Assembly: GCF_013201685.1 (NCBI RefSeq)
Contig: NZ_CP053844.1
Location: 806,001-870,000, forward strand
From: Campylobacter geochelonis
GTDB taxonomy: Bacteria > Campylobacterota > Campylobacteria > Campylobacterales > Campylobacteraceae
Direction: 5' to 3'
DNA: 64,000 nucleotides
Position 1 is the stretch's first letter; each line of letters opens with the position of its first letter. Made by a program: the position numbers and the translations under genes. The notes beneath the pieces were generated by a model. The model was not told where the DNA came from. It ran no database searches and was given only the letters and a program-made list of their open reading frames with translations. Positions 1 through 8,568 of the stretch are shown here, in pieces.

Positions 1-53
1 GCCTCGCTTAGCGTTACTTTTTGGCTTTTATCTCTGGTTCCTACTAGTTTCAT
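1..53 (-). CDS. thrC: threonine synthase, N-terminal fragment (window edge)
   Basis: Only the first 17 codons lie inside the window; the gene runs off the left edge. The visible N-terminus, MKLVGTRDKSQKVTLSEA, has the short strand plus TRxK...SEA pattern with which ThrC proteins begin. ThrC is a PLP enzyme converting O-phosphohomoserine to threonine. Its ATG overlaps the cutA stop codon (ATGA), so the two are probably co-transcribed. The call rests on a very short stretch plus this tight coupling. Confidence 0.6.
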   Translation of the reverse strand, partial: MKLVGTRDKSQKVTLSE

Positions 54-367
54 TTTTTATCCTTGTTTATGCTATTTTGTATCCATTTTTTATATTTTTT
101 ATTTATTTTATCAAATTTAAGCGAAAAAATCTCTGGCGTATCGTATGGGTGAAGCTTTAAAATCTCATTTTCAATGGCTTTGAAATTTTTCTTAGTTGAT
201 TTTATCATAAGTTGATACTCTTTGCTTTTGCAAATTTTGCTATCCCACAAGTAGATACTATCTACGTTTTTTATGATATTTACGCAAGCGGCTAGGCTTT
301 TTTCTACTAATGACTTTGCTATAAATTTAGCTATTTTTTTATCATCGACTATGCAAAAAACTACCAT
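50..367 (-). CDS. cutA: divalent-cation tolerance protein CutA
   Basis: A 105-aa protein of the usual CutA1 length, a trimeric ferredoxin-like fold family linked to divalent metal tolerance. The family landmarks are visible: CVNI at residues 28-31, YLW near 39-41, an E near 50 followed by a strand ending in K, and HPYDTPEI at 73-80. It starts inside the argB stop (TAATG) and ends overlapping the thrC start (ATGA), so it sits in a tightly packed minus-strand operon. The biochemical role of CutA is poorly defined even in model bacteria. Confidence 0.9.
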   Translation of the reverse strand: MVVFCIVDDKKIAKFIAKSLVEKSLAACVNIIKNVDSIYLWDSKICKSKEYQLMIKSTKKNFKAIENEILKLHPYDTPEIFSLKFDKINKKYKKWIQNSINKDKK

Positions 368-1209
368 TATCTTACCATGCTTCCGATACCATCATCTGTG
401 AAAAGCTCAAGCAAGATAGAGTGAGGGATTTTACCGTTGATGATATGCGTGTTTTTTACGCCATTTTCTATGCACTCTAAACAGGCATCAAGTTTTGGAA
501 TCATACCGCCACTTATCGTGCCATCGGCTTTTAGCTCATCTATAAGTTTTTTATCAAGCTTGCTTATTAAATTTCCATCTTTATCTAAAACGCCATCAAT
601 GTCTGTTAAGAAGATTATTTTATCTGCTTTTAACGCTGTTGCTACGCTACTTGCGCACAAATCTGCGTTGATGTTGTAGCTTTGCGAGTTTTCATCGCTT
701 GCAATCGGTGCGATAACTGGCACATAACCGCTTTCTAAAATGTCATAGATAAGTTTTGTATTTACTTGCGTTATCTCGCCAACAAAGCCGTATTTGCCAT
801 CTTGTAAACTTTTAGCCTTTAGTAAATCCCCATCTTTGCCACTTATGCCAACAGCTGGAGCGCCATTTTGGTTTAAAAGTCCGCTTATCTCTTTGTTAAC
901 AAGCCCGCATAAAACCATCTCCACGACCTCTATCATCTCTTTTGTGGTGACTCTAAGTCCATCGATAAACTCACTTTGCATATTGAGGTTTTGTAGGGTT
1001 TGGTTGATTTTTTTGCCACCACCATGCACGACGATAACTTTTATACCAACCATATGTAAAAGCACGATATCACGAGCAAAATCACTTTTTAGCGACTCTT
1101 GTGTTTGTGCCGCGCCACCGTATTTGATAACAAAAACTTTATCTCTAAATTTACGTATATATGGAAGTGCTGAAAGGATTATTTCAGCGGTTCTTGACTT
1201 TTTTTGCAT
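367..1209 (-). CDS. argB: acetylglutamate kinase
   Basis: A 280-aa amino-acid kinase that phosphorylates N-acetylglutamate, the second step of arginine biosynthesis. Motifs in order: KYGG at 29-32, HGGG at 62-65 (phosphate binding), GLRVT at 84-88, NADLCASSVA at 181-190 and TISGGMIPK at 231-239. It is coupled to cutA by TAATG and lies one base downstream of the YdhR-like gene. argD, a later step of the pathway, is at 55.9 kb, so the arginine genes are dispersed. Confidence 0.96.
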   Translation of the reverse strand: MQKKSRTAEIILSALPYIRKFRDKVFVIKYGGAAQTQESLKSDFARDIVLLHMVGIKVIVVHGGGKKINQTLQNLNMQSEFIDGLRVTTKEMIEVVEMVLCGLVNKEISGLLNQNGAPAVGISGKDGDLLKAKSLQDGKYGFVGEITQVNTKLIYDILESGYVPVIAPIASDENSQSYNINADLCASSVATALKADKIIFLTDIDGVLDKDGNLISKLDKKLIDELKADGTISGGMIPKLDACLECIENGVKNTHIINGKIPHSILLELFTDDGIGSMVR

Positions 1210-1210
1210 A

Positions 1211-1519
1211 TTAACTCTTTGGAGGGAAATTTGTTATGGCGCTGAGTTTTTCGTTTGTTTCAAAAATTTCATATCTAAAATTTGAAGCAAGACCTGATTT
1301 TTCTAGTCTGCTTAAATGCATTTTTATATATTTTTGTGCATCATCTTTGCTCTCAAAAGCATAAATTCCGCCGCTGGTGTTTTTTTCTTTATTTTGCGTC
1401 CAAATTTTCCACATAAAGCCTGGTTCACAAGCTATTGATTTTGCTAAATTTTCACACTCTTTAAACATATCTTCATCGTATCCGCCCTTGTAGTCAAAAT
1501 CAACTTGTAAAATAACCAT
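1211..1519 (-). CDS. YdhR-like putative monooxygenase
   Basis: A 102-aa protein resembling the YdhR family of small dimeric alpha/beta-barrel proteins annotated as putative monooxygenases. The N-terminal strand VILQVDFDYKG, the central PGFMWKIWTQN and the GGIYAFES stretch are typical. The start is supported by AAGGA about 8 bases before the ATG. It lies between lpxK and argB on the same strand. Its substrate is unknown. Confidence 0.75.
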   Translation of the reverse strand: MVILQVDFDYKGGYDEDMFKECENLAKSIACEPGFMWKIWTQNKEKNTSGGIYAFESKDDAQKYIKMHLSRLEKSGLASNFRYEIFETNEKLSAITNFPPKS

Positions 1520-1560
1520 ATAAAAAGTCCTTTTATAAAATTTGACTATTTTATCATTTT

Positions 1561-2481
1561 TTACTTTATAAAGCTTGAAATTTTCTTTTCAAACTCGCTG
1601 CTTAGCTCTAGTTCTAAATTTATAAGAGATAATGGCAGGTTAAAATCTTTGATTTTTACGTAGTCTTTTGCTGTAACTAGTAAAGAAGTTGCGTTATAGC
1701 GCTTTAAAATCTCTTCTAGCTCATCTTTTTTAAACTCATAATGATCTGGAAAAAACTCTTTTCCAACACAGCTTGAAAAGTGCTCTTTAAGGCGGTTTGG
1801 CTTAGCTATGGCAGTTGTTAAGACCATTCTTTTGGTTGGATTTTTTATAGTGCTTGTTTTTTTTATATCGCTTTGTTTTGGGATAAAATCACCAAATTTA
1901 TAAAAACTTAACGGATATCTATAAGCTCCACTTGGCAGGGTTAAATTTATCGCTGGTTTGGGTTTTGGTACTAACAAAATATTAAATTTTTTAATATTAA
2001 ATTTAGAAAATCCATCATCAAGAAGTATGAGTTTTGCGCCTAGTTTTTTTGCCTCTTTTATGGCTATGACTCTATCTTCGCTTACTATGACATTTGCGTT
2101 TTGTAAGCCTAGTGCATACTCCATAGCCTCATCGCCACTGGTTTTAATATCTACTAAAATTTTACCATCAAGTGCGACTATATGCATACCACGTGAGTTT
2201 CGTTTGTATCCTCTAAGTATGATAAAAGTTTTAAATTTAGGTGAAAATTTTAGAAAAATCGCTTTTGTCAAAGGAGTTTTGCCGCTTCCGCCAAGAGTTA
2301 AATTTCCAACTGAAATAATGGGGATTTTATAATCAACCTCTTTAGAAAATCTCTTTTTTACAGTAACAACAAGCGCGTAAAGTATGCTAAGAGGCGCTAG
2401 AATTTGCGCTAGAAGTTTTTGTGAAAAGCTTGGAGTATAGAAATATCTATCAATCCAAGCATGAAATTTTCTTTCAAACAC
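1561..2481 (-). CDS. lpxK: tetraacyldisaccharide 4'-kinase
   Basis: A 306-aa inner-membrane kinase that adds the 4'-phosphate in lipid A synthesis. An N-terminal hydrophobic stretch (about 22-42) is followed by the Walker A motif GGSGKT at 64-69, and [12 protein letters not shown]- and DEAMEYA-type motifs follow. Its first 8 bases overlap the end of the DegT-type gene, indicating translational coupling. The C-terminal half has the family's FPDHYEF motif. Confidence 0.95.
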   Translation of the reverse strand: MFERKFHAWIDRYFYTPSFSQKLLAQILAPLSILYALVVTVKKRFSKEVDYKIPIISVGNLTLGGSGKTPLTKAIFLKFSPKFKTFIILRGYKRNSRGMHIVALDGKILVDIKTSGDEAMEYALGLQNANVIVSEDRVIAIKEAKKLGAKLILLDDGFSKFNIKKFNILLVPKPKPAINLTLPSGAYRYPLSFYKFGDFIPKQSDIKKTSTIKNPTKRMVLTTAIAKPNRLKEHFSSCVGKEFFPDHYEFKKDELEEILKRYNATSLLVTAKDYVKIKDFNLPLSLINLELELSSEFEKKISSFIK

Positions 2482-3610
2482 TGTTTTTAGCTACAAATTT
2501 GACTTTGTCACATATGTAGTTTACTTCTTCATCTTTTAAATCCGCATAAATAGGCAGTGATAGTACCTGCTGATAGACTCGAAGCGAAGTTGGAAAGTCA
2601 TTTACCTTAAATCCATACTTTTGTTTATAGTAGGTTAAAAGATGGATTGGAATGTAGTGAAGCGCTACATTTATGCCAAATTCTTTCAGTTGTCTTGCGA
2701 AGTTATCTCTGTTTTTATCTATTTTTATGATGTATTGAGTATAGATATGCTCATTACTTGCTGTTGGAGTTGTAACGTGAGGGCAGGTGCTAAGCTCTTT
2801 GTTATAAATCGCTGCTATCTCTTTTCGCCTTTTTATAAACTGCTCTGTTTTTGCAAACTGCGCTCTAGAAAATGCCGCGCAAAGTGGGCTTAAGTCATAC
2901 TTTTGTCCGATTTCTAAAACATCATATATGTAGTTTAAATTTCCATCTTTGCTTGAACTATTCGAGATAAGCGCGTGGTTTCTTACAAGTTTTGCGCGAG
3001 ATGCTATCTCTTCATCGTTAGTTGTGAAAAACCCAGAAGTTGCTATAAAGCCATCTATTTGAGGATTTACTTGAAAGCAAGAGATAAAAGAGTCCTTTAT
3101 AGAGCCTAGTTTTGCGCCTTTGTATGTAGCGCCCATTGCTCTGCTTGCATCATCGATTATTTTTATATTATACTCTTTAGCGATGGCATAAATTTCATCC
3201 ATATTTGCGCTTTGTCCGCCAACGTGGCTTATAAATGCAGCTTTGAGTTTTTTGTGGTTGTTTTTTTTCAAAGTTGCTTCAAAAGAATCAATATTTATAT
3301 TAAAATCATCTTCATTTATATCCACCGGTATAGGCTCAGCATCGAAGTGTCTTATGACTTCTGCTACATTTGGGAAAGAATTTACTGAGCATATTATCTT
3401 ATCGGCTCTTTTTATATCCATAGCGCAAAGTGCTAAGTGCATAGCTGAAGTGCCGTTGTTTGTAGATATGCCAAAATCTGAATTAAAATAGTTTTTAATC
3501 TCTTTTTCAAAGCTATTTATCATATTTATATTTGAATCAAAAAGGGCTTCATTGATTAAATTTGCCTCTCTTTCATCTACTAGAGGTCTAAAAAATGGTA
3601 TGTTTTCCAT
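2474..3610 (-). CDS. DegT/DnrJ/EryC1/StrS-type protein lacking the usual PLP lysine
   Basis: A 378-aa protein with the fold of sugar aminotransferases that use PLP. The N-terminus ([15 protein letters not shown]), the [11 protein letters not shown] motif at 51-61, [13 protein letters not shown] at 153-165 and the C-terminal LSLPIYADL are canonical. In most members the motif FSFxxxK followed by GxGG carries the Schiff-base lysine. Here the aligned stretch is [11 protein letters not shown] (177-187), with Q184 in place of lysine and ATSG in place of GEGG. Transaminase activity is therefore doubtful; a dehydratase-like or non-catalytic role is possible. It overlaps lpxK and is joined to nadE by TAATG. 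Confidence 0.8.
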   Translation of the reverse strand: MENIPFFRPLVDEREANLINEALFDSNINMINSFEKEIKNYFNSDFGISTNNGTSAMHLALCAMDIKRADKIICSVNSFPNVAEVIRHFDAEPIPVDINEDDFNINIDSFEATLKKNNHKKLKAAFISHVGGQSANMDEIYAIAKEYNIKIIDDASRAMGATYKGAKLGSIKDSFISCFQVNPQIDGFIATSGFFTTNDEEIASRAKLVRNHALISNSSSKDGNLNYIYDVLEIGQKYDLSPLCAAFSRAQFAKTEQFIKRRKEIAAIYNKELSTCPHVTTPTASNEHIYTQYIIKIDKNRDNFARQLKEFGINVALHYIPIHLLTYYKQKYGFKVNDFPTSLRVYQQVLSLPIYADLKDEEVNYICDKVKFVAKNSV

Positions 3611-4383
3611 TACTTTTCCTTAAGGTATTTTCTAACATTTGCGATATTTGGTAGTTTTAACTTGAAGCTGTTTTGAACCATTCGTTTTTTTATTACAGAA
3701 ACTAGCTCTTTGTCATGCTTTTCTTTCAACTTAGAAAAACTCAAGTCTTTATCATAAATATCTCTTAAAACTTTATCAAGCTCTTTATAGGTGTAGCCAA
3801 GATCTTTTTCATCACTTTGCCCCTCCCACAAATCAGCGCTTGGTGGCTTTTTTAAAATCTTTTCATCTATACCTAAATACTTGCCAAACTCAAACAACTC
3901 GCTTTTAAAAATTTCTCCTATAGGGTTAAAAGCGCAAGCTAAATCCCCATAAATAGTCCCATAGCCAAGCATTCGCTCGCTTAAGTTACTAGTCCCTACA
4001 ACCACAGCTTCCATATAAGATGATGTGTCGTATAAAACGCACATTCTCATTCTAGCTGCTAAATTTCCTCTTCTTAAGTTGCTTAACATGCCGATATTTT
4101 TCTCATATGCCCATAACATGGGTTCTATATCGATTAATTTGTGTATTATACCAAAATTTTCGCAATGCCTGATAGCATCATCTAGCCCATCTTTGTTGGA
4201 CGTTTTTGTCGGCATAATCAACCCAAAAGTGTTTTTTATAGACACTTCAGCGCAAAGTGCAGAAACTATCGCAGAGTCAAGTCCGCCACTTATGCCGATT
4301 ATAAAATTTTGTTTGCCTGTTTCTTCGAGGTTTTTTCGTAAAAATTTTTTTAATTCTTCTTTTGTTTTTTCGTAATTCATCAT
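3610..4383 (-). CDS. nadE: NH3-dependent NAD+ synthetase
   Basis: A 257-aa ATP-pyrophosphatase domain protein that amidates nicotinic acid adenine dinucleotide. The PP-loop SGGLDS is at 32-37, [14 protein letters not shown] and the [17 protein letters not shown] segment follow. There is no nitrilase domain, so it should use free ammonia. Two in-frame ATGs (4383, 4380) compete as starts. It is the first gene of the minus-strand cluster and diverges from the metallo-hydrolase at 4487. Confidence 0.95.
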   Translation of the reverse strand: MMNYEKTKEELKKFLRKNLEETGKQNFIIGISGGLDSAIVSALCAEVSIKNTFGLIMPTKTSNKDGLDDAIRHCENFGIIHKLIDIEPMLWAYEKNIGMLSNLRRGNLAARMRMCVLYDTSSYMEAVVVGTSNLSERMLGYGTIYGDLACAFNPIGEIFKSELFEFGKYLGIDEKILKKPPSADLWEGQSDEKDLGYTYKELDKVLRDIYDKDLSFSKLKEKHDKELVSVIKKRMVQNSFKLKLPNIANVRKYLKEK

Positions 4384-4421
4384 CAGTCCATGTTAAAATA
4401 AAACTTAAATAATAATTCTAG

Positions 4422-4427
4422 TATAAT
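4422..4427 (+). promoter_or_regulatory. -10 box for the metallo-hydrolase gene
   Basis: A TATAAT hexamer about 60 bases upstream of the ATG at 4487, in the AT-rich gap between divergent nadE and the hydrolase gene. The opposite strand also has TATACT-like sequences that could serve nadE. Position and sequence fit a Campylobacter sigma-70 promoter. Confidence 0.45.
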
Positions 4428-4486
4428 TTTAATAAAATCGTGCTTTAAAATTTAAATTTAAAGAAAATAAAAGATTAGGAGCATAA

Positions 4487-5086
4487 ATGGAAATTATAAA
4501 AAAAGCTTTTGGCAGTGTTGTAACAAACTGCTATATCGTAAAAACCGATGCTGGCGAGCTTGTAATCGACCCTGGTGAGGGAAGTTATGGTTGGATTAAG
4601 CAAAACACTTCAAACATACTAGCTGTGTTAAACACACACGCGCACTATGATCATGTTTTTGATGATGGGCTTTTGCAAGCTGATGGGCTTAAGGTTTATA
4701 TACATAAAGATGATGACTTTATGCTTAACAGCACGCAACATGGGCTTTTGCCAACTCCTTGCAAGGCTGATGTTTTAGCAAGTGATGGCGATGAGTTTAA
4801 ATTCGGTGCAAGCGATGAGGTTAGCGTGAAATTTCACCACTTTGCTGGTCACACTCCAGGATGCTGTATGCTTGAAATCGGTGGCGTGATGTTTAGCGGG
4901 GATTTTTTGTTTAACGGCTCAATAGGAAGATATGACTTTCCGTTTTCTAGTGCAGTTGAGATGAAAAAAAGCCTTTTAAAAGCTTTAAAAATAGAAGAAA
5001 ATTTCACTCTTTATCCAGGACATGGCGTTTCTACAACTCTTTTTAACGAGCGAGAAACGATGGAGTATTTTTTAAGGTATCTGTAG
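4487..5086 (+). CDS. metallo-beta-lactamase-fold hydrolase (glyoxalase II-like)
   Basis: A 199-aa metallohydrolase with THAHYDH at 50-56 (the HxHxDH metal site), GHTPGC further on, an SGDFLF motif with the bridging aspartate and a C-terminal GHG. Length and motif spacing match the short YcbL/GloB-like family, so a thioester hydrolase is the likely activity; the substrate is not determined by sequence. A good ribosome site (AGGAG) precedes the ATG. C. jejuni has a similar gene next to nadE. Confidence 0.85.
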   Translation: MEIIKKAFGSVVTNCYIVKTDAGELVIDPGEGSYGWIKQNTSNILAVLNTHAHYDHVFDDGLLQADGLKVYIHKDDDFMLNSTQHGLLPTPCKADVLASDGDEFKFGASDEVSVKFHHFAGHTPGCCMLEIGGVMFSGDFLFNGSIGRYDFPFSSAVEMKKSLLKALKIEENFTLYPGHGVSTTLFNERETMEYFLRYL

Positions 5087-5101
5087 AGATTTGATGTAAA
5101 T

Positions 5102-5362
5102 TTATGTGTTTTGTTTAAAAAATTCATTTATATCACACTCAAAAAGCTTTGATAATTTGAAAAGATGAAGAAGATTGAAATGTTTACCGTGAGCATTGTT
5201 CTCCATATTCGCATAAAATCCACTTGAAGCTTGCCCGATACTAAGAGCGGTTTCAAGTTGGCTTAAACCTTTTTCTTGTCTTATTTTTTTAATATTGCTT
5301 GAAACTAAATCAAAAAAACCATTATTTTCTTCTTCTGTTGTAATTTCTGGTAAATTTAGCAT
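5102..5362 (-). CDS. XRE-family helix-turn-helix regulator
   Basis: An 86-aa DNA-binding protein. Residues about 20-75 form a Cro/CI-type HTH: IRQEKGLSQLETALSIGQAS followed by an F-Y-x-N-x-E recognition segment. There is no sensor domain, so it probably acts as a small repressor. A perfect 19-bp palindrome lies 11 bases before its ATG, in the gap shared with the divergent three-gene operon, suggesting that it represses itself and the operon. It converges with the hydrolase gene. Confidence 0.8.
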   Translation of the reverse strand: MLNLPEITTEEENNGFFDLVSSNIKKIRQEKGLSQLETALSIGQASSGFYANMENNAHGKHFNLLHLFKLSKLFECDINEFFKQNT

Positions 5363-5372
5363 AAATTATTCC

Positions 5373-5391
5373 TATAGAAAAGTTTTCTATA
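5373..5391. promoter_or_regulatory. 19-bp perfect palindrome, probable operator
   Basis: TATAGAAAA and TTTTCTATA flank a central G at 5382. It lies 11 bases upstream of the HTH gene and just upstream of a TATAAT on the plus strand, so a bound repressor would cover the -35 region of the divergent operon. A related smaller palindrome, AGAAAT-C-ATTTCT, lies at 5429-5441 and runs into TATAG. Confidence 0.65.
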
Positions 5392-5404
5392 AGTTTAAAT
5401 TGCT

Positions 5405-5410
5405 TATAAT
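5405..5410 (+). promoter_or_regulatory. -10 box of the membrane-protein operon
   Basis: TATAAT preceded by TGCT, 70 bases before the ATG at 5481. The palindrome at 5373-5391 lies where the -35 region would be, and the second small palindrome (5429-5441) lies just after the expected transcription start. Confidence 0.5.
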
Positions 5411-5480
5411 ACATTTGCAATCATCTTAAGAAATCATTTCTATAGAGATAAAAATAAATTTAATTATAAAAGGGTAAACA

Positions 5481-5897
5481 ATGGAAGATATTTTATTAAT
5501 AATGTTTTTAATTATTATAAGTATTTGTTTGATAAAAATTTTATACGATAAGATGCCTAAAGTTGAAAAGAAATGTGCTAAAAATAATAGTTGTGATTAT
5601 TTAAAAAACGAAATTAATTCGGTTAGAACGATATTAAAAAGAAATAGTGTTGGTTTTGTTGACACTTTAAATGATGAAGAATTAAATTCAATTTGGAATG
5701 CAGTTGTTGCTAAATTCAACAAAGCATCTAAAGAAAGAAAAGAAACTATTTCTTATAATCAAAAAATAAAAATATTAGCTGAAATTATTAGTGTAGCAAA
5801 TATAAGCGGTTGGGAATTTGCTATAAAGCATTTAGATTATGAGGTTAATAGATATTTATCATATGGACTAAGAAAAGATAATAAAGGATTATTCTAA
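5481..5897 (+). CDS. unknown single-pass membrane protein
   Basis: I do not recognise this 138-aa protein. Residues 3-23 form one hydrophobic anchor, followed by a charged, mostly helical domain with two cysteines near 32 and 38. It opens a three-gene operon and joins the next gene by TAATG. AAGGG about 8 bases before the ATG supports the start. The strong A/T bias and divergent HTH regulator suggest an acquired accessory operon. Confidence 0.65.
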   Translation: MEDILLIMFLIIISICLIKILYDKMPKVEKKCAKNNSCDYLKNEINSVRTILKRNSVGFVDTLNDEELNSIWNAVVAKFNKASKERKETISYNQKIKILAEIISVANISGWEFAIKHLDYEVNRYLSYGLRKDNKGLF

Positions 5898-6115
5898 TGA
5901 AAATTGTTGCGTTTATTTTGGCGTTAGCTATAGGGTTAATTGTTTGGTTTTTTACTTTTGGAATTATTTTTTCCATTTCTGGACTTCGCGGAATAATACC
6001 ATATATGTTGTTGATAATATTACCAATATATTTTATAGTAAAATTTCTATATAAATTTTTTATTAATAAATTTGGATACAAAATTATAGAAGAAGATAAA
6101 AACAAAGAGAAATAA
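5897..6115 (+). CDS. unknown small two-pass membrane protein
   Basis: A 72-aa protein with two hydrophobic segments (about 3-28 and 33-55) joined by a short GLRG turn, ending in a charged tail. It overlaps the preceding gene (TAATG) and ends two bases before the next ATG. No family is recognised. The tight packing suggests the three products form one membrane complex. Confidence 0.6.
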   Translation: MKIVAFILALAIGLIVWFFTFGIIFSISGLRGIIPYMLLIILPIYFIVKFLYKFFINKFGYKIIEEDKNKEK

Positions 6116-6117
6116 TT

Positions 6118-6552
6118 ATGATTTTATTGTGGATAATTGCATTGCTTTTAGCTATACCAACATATGGACTTTCTTTGGTTGTGGTATTTATTATAGGCGC
6201 TTTTATGATGAAAAGCAACGATGATAATGCTATAAATAGGCTCAAAAATTATATGAAATATGATAAAAGATTATGTGACCATCTCAGAGATGGCTTAGAA
6301 TCTGCTGGATATATTGTTAATATTTCAGAATATGAATTTGAAGATTTGACTGCTATTGTTTTGTTTGAAGTAAATACAAAGTTAGATAGTTGCTCTGATG
6401 ATTTTAAATTCCAAGCTATGTTTGCCATAGTCGCAAAAGCTATGGTGTATTATGAGTATTGCACGCTAGAAGAAGCAAGAAGAAAAACAGAAGTTTTTAT
6501 ATTTAACTTTTTTAAAAATGCAGAAAAAGAAGGTATTTATATCAGCTGGTAA
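6118..6552 (+). CDS. unknown membrane-anchored protein
   Basis: A 144-aa protein with hydrophobic residues 1-31 (possibly two short passes) and a soluble C-terminal domain rich in acidic and aromatic residues, containing three cysteines. No family is recognised. It is the last intact gene of the HTH-associated operon and is followed by about 170 bases before a broken lipoprotein gene. Confidence 0.6.
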   Translation: MILLWIIALLLAIPTYGLSLVVVFIIGAFMMKSNDDNAINRLKNYMKYDKRLCDHLRDGLESAGYIVNISEYEFEDLTAIVLFEVNTKLDSCSDDFKFQAMFAIVAKAMVYYEYCTLEEARRKTEVFIFNFFKNAEKEGIYISW

Positions 6553-6720
6553 TATATAATCAATTATAAATAGCCATGAAGAAAATAAGTTAAGTATGAT
6601 AAGAAAAGTAAAGTACAAATTTAGTATGTAGAGAGTTTTTGTTATAAAATTTATGAATTGAATTATATGTATTTTGTAGCGATGATGTGATGATTTTATT
6701 GATTAAATAAATGAGAAAAA

Positions 6721-7212
6721 TTGAAAAAGTATATTACTATTTTAATTGTAAGTTTAGTGTTTGGCAGTTGCGCTTCTACTGGATATTATTAGGCAGAGTA
6801 CAATGGAAAATATTATTATTTTCCAGCAAATTGTCTTGATGGATTTCAATACTATAATAGCAATCCTGATTATATATATTGTTTAACAAATGGAAAGCAA
6901 AATGAGACTGTTTTACAACCAGCGACAGCAGAAGAGTTATATTTGTATCGACAACAACAAATTGAAAATCAAATAGCTTATCAAAATTTTTTAGCTTCTA
7001 TGCGAAATACTAGTAACAATATGAATATGCGTAATGCCCTAATGAAACAAAGCATAAATTCTTTAAATTATTCAAATCAAAATTTGCTTAATCAACAACG
7101 ACAACAACAAGAAGAATATAATATAAGAATGCAACAATGGCAGTATAATAATCAATTGCAAAAACTAAATAGAAATTTAGATAATATAAATAATACATTA
7201 AGAGGATATTGA
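6721..7212 (+). pseudogene. lipoprotein gene interrupted by an amber codon
   Basis: Reading from TTG at 6721 gives a lipoprotein signal with lipobox LVFGSC (Cys17) and then TAG at 6790-6792 (codon 24). The same frame stays open to 7212, giving a Y/N-rich segment and a Q/N-rich tail starting near YRQQQIENQ. Intact, it would encode about 163 aa. The frame on both sides of the stop looks like one protein, so one substitution (for example CAG to TAG) probably broke it. An ATG at 6711 is out of frame by one base across an A5 run, so the start may be damaged too. Confidence 0.7.
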
Positions 7213-7575
7213 TATATGCAATAGTTTTGTATTTAGAAGCAATAAGAAGAGATATGTTTTTATAATTTATTAAATAGTTAATTATAAAAAACAAAAGTTA
7301 TAATTATAAATCCAAAGGGCTAAAAGAATGCATTTCTAATGTAAACTCTATTTGGCTCTTTTATTATCTTGAAGCTTCACTTTCTAGTATTTTTATTAGT
7401 TTATAAAATTTATTTTTTTATCATCTTTTGGCTTGTCGGTAGTATAAAAATTTTTTCTAAACATCAACAGTCGGCTAATATGCTTGCGCTATTTTACATT
7501 TTCTTAAATTTATATCAAAGTATCGTTAAAATATCTCGTAAATTTCAAATCATACTCGAGATTTATTTAAAAAAT
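7213..7575. other. gene-free stretch
   Basis: AT-rich spacer between the broken lipoprotein gene and cmoB, which converges from the right. A 94-codon open frame here runs into the cmoB 3' end on the other strand and has no ribosome site or family resemblance. No convincing terminator or RNA gene was found. Confidence 0.5.
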
Positions 7576-8511
7576 TCAAGCCTTTATCCGCACATAAACT
7601 CGCTTTGGTGCAGGATATCCCTCGACTGTTTTGCTTTTATCGTTTGGATCTAAAAAATCGCCCAAGCTAAAGCCTTGTATCCACTGTGTTTTTCGCTGCT
7701 CGTTTAGATCTGTTTCCTTTGTCGCTAGCACTTCAAAATCTTTGAATTTAGCTCTTTCGCACCAGTTTTGAAGCGCTTTAACTGAAGGTATAAAGTAGAC
7801 ATTACTCATCTTTGCATAGCTGTTTTTTGGCGTGAGTGCAAACTCGCCATCCATTTCGATATACATCGTATCAAGGATAACTTCGCCGCCTTTATTTAGT
7901 GAAGCTTTGAGTTCTTTTAGCATTCGCACAGGATCGCTTCTGTGATAAATCACTCCAAGGCAAAAAATAGTATCAAATTTATGCTCATAAAACGGCAGAT
8001 GTTCCACGCCTAAAAGCTCGTATTTTATGCCGCTTTGGATAAATTTATCAAGGAAAAGAAACTGCAAATATGTTCGCACAGAAGGATCAAATCCGACTAA
8101 TTTACTTGCCCCCATTTCAACCATTTTAAACAGATAGTAGCAGTTGTTACACCCTACATCAGCGACGATTTTGCCATCTAAATTTAGATGTGGTTTTAAG
8201 ATATTGAATTTAATAAAACTTTGCCACTCGCTATCGATAAACGTCTCAAAAACCTCAAAAGGACCTTTTCTCCACGGCATTAAAGCTTTTGCGGTTTTGT
8301 AAATTTGCTCTTGAAATTCGCTAAATTTAGCATTATCATTTAAGCTGTTTTTATCAAAAATACTCTCGCGGTTTTTTGAAATTTTCACCACATCGCCAAG
8401 CTCGACTTTGGCTTTAAACTCTGGTAAAACTTGAAGTAAGCTTAAAATTTCTTTATTATCTTTAAATTCAAGTGCTTTTAAATTTTCTTCTCTAACAAGG
8501 TCTAAATTCAT
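7576..8511 (-). CDS. cmoB: tRNA U34 carboxymethyltransferase
   Basis: A 311-aa SAM-fold enzyme that uses carboxy-SAM to make 5-carboxymethoxyuridine at wobble position 34 of tRNA. The cofactor motif VADVGCNNCYYLFKM, then VGFDPS, FCLGVIYHRSDP and the C-terminal TQWIQGFSLGDFLDP are typical. The glycine-rich loop has cysteine where relatives more often have glycine (NNC). It diverges from pepD. cmoA is not in the window. Confidence 0.93.
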   Translation of the reverse strand: MNLDLVREENLKALEFKDNKEILSLLQVLPEFKAKVELGDVVKISKNRESIFDKNSLNDNAKFSEFQEQIYKTAKALMPWRKGPFEVFETFIDSEWQSFIKFNILKPHLNLDGKIVADVGCNNCYYLFKMVEMGASKLVGFDPSVRTYLQFLFLDKFIQSGIKYELLGVEHLPFYEHKFDTIFCLGVIYHRSDPVRMLKELKASLNKGGEVILDTMYIEMDGEFALTPKNSYAKMSNVYFIPSVKALQNWCERAKFKDFEVLATKETDLNEQRKTQWIQGFSLGDFLDPNDKSKTVEGYPAPKRVYVRIKA

Positions 8512-8532
8512 AAATAATCCTAAAATTTTTGT

Positions 8533-8538
8533 TATACT
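8533..8538 (+). promoter_or_regulatory. extended -10 promoter of pepD
   Basis: TATACT with TG one base upstream (TGTTATACT), preceded by a T run, about 30 bases before the pepD ATG. This matches the Campylobacter pattern of T-rich upstream sequence plus extended -10. Confidence 0.5.
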
Positions 8539-8568
8539 AACATTTTAAATATTTTAAAAGGATAAATC

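Noticed and set aside
7369-7653. 94-codon plus-strand frame
   Set aside because: It runs into the cmoB 3' end on the opposite strand, has no ribosome site, and its composition is that of AT-rich spacer.
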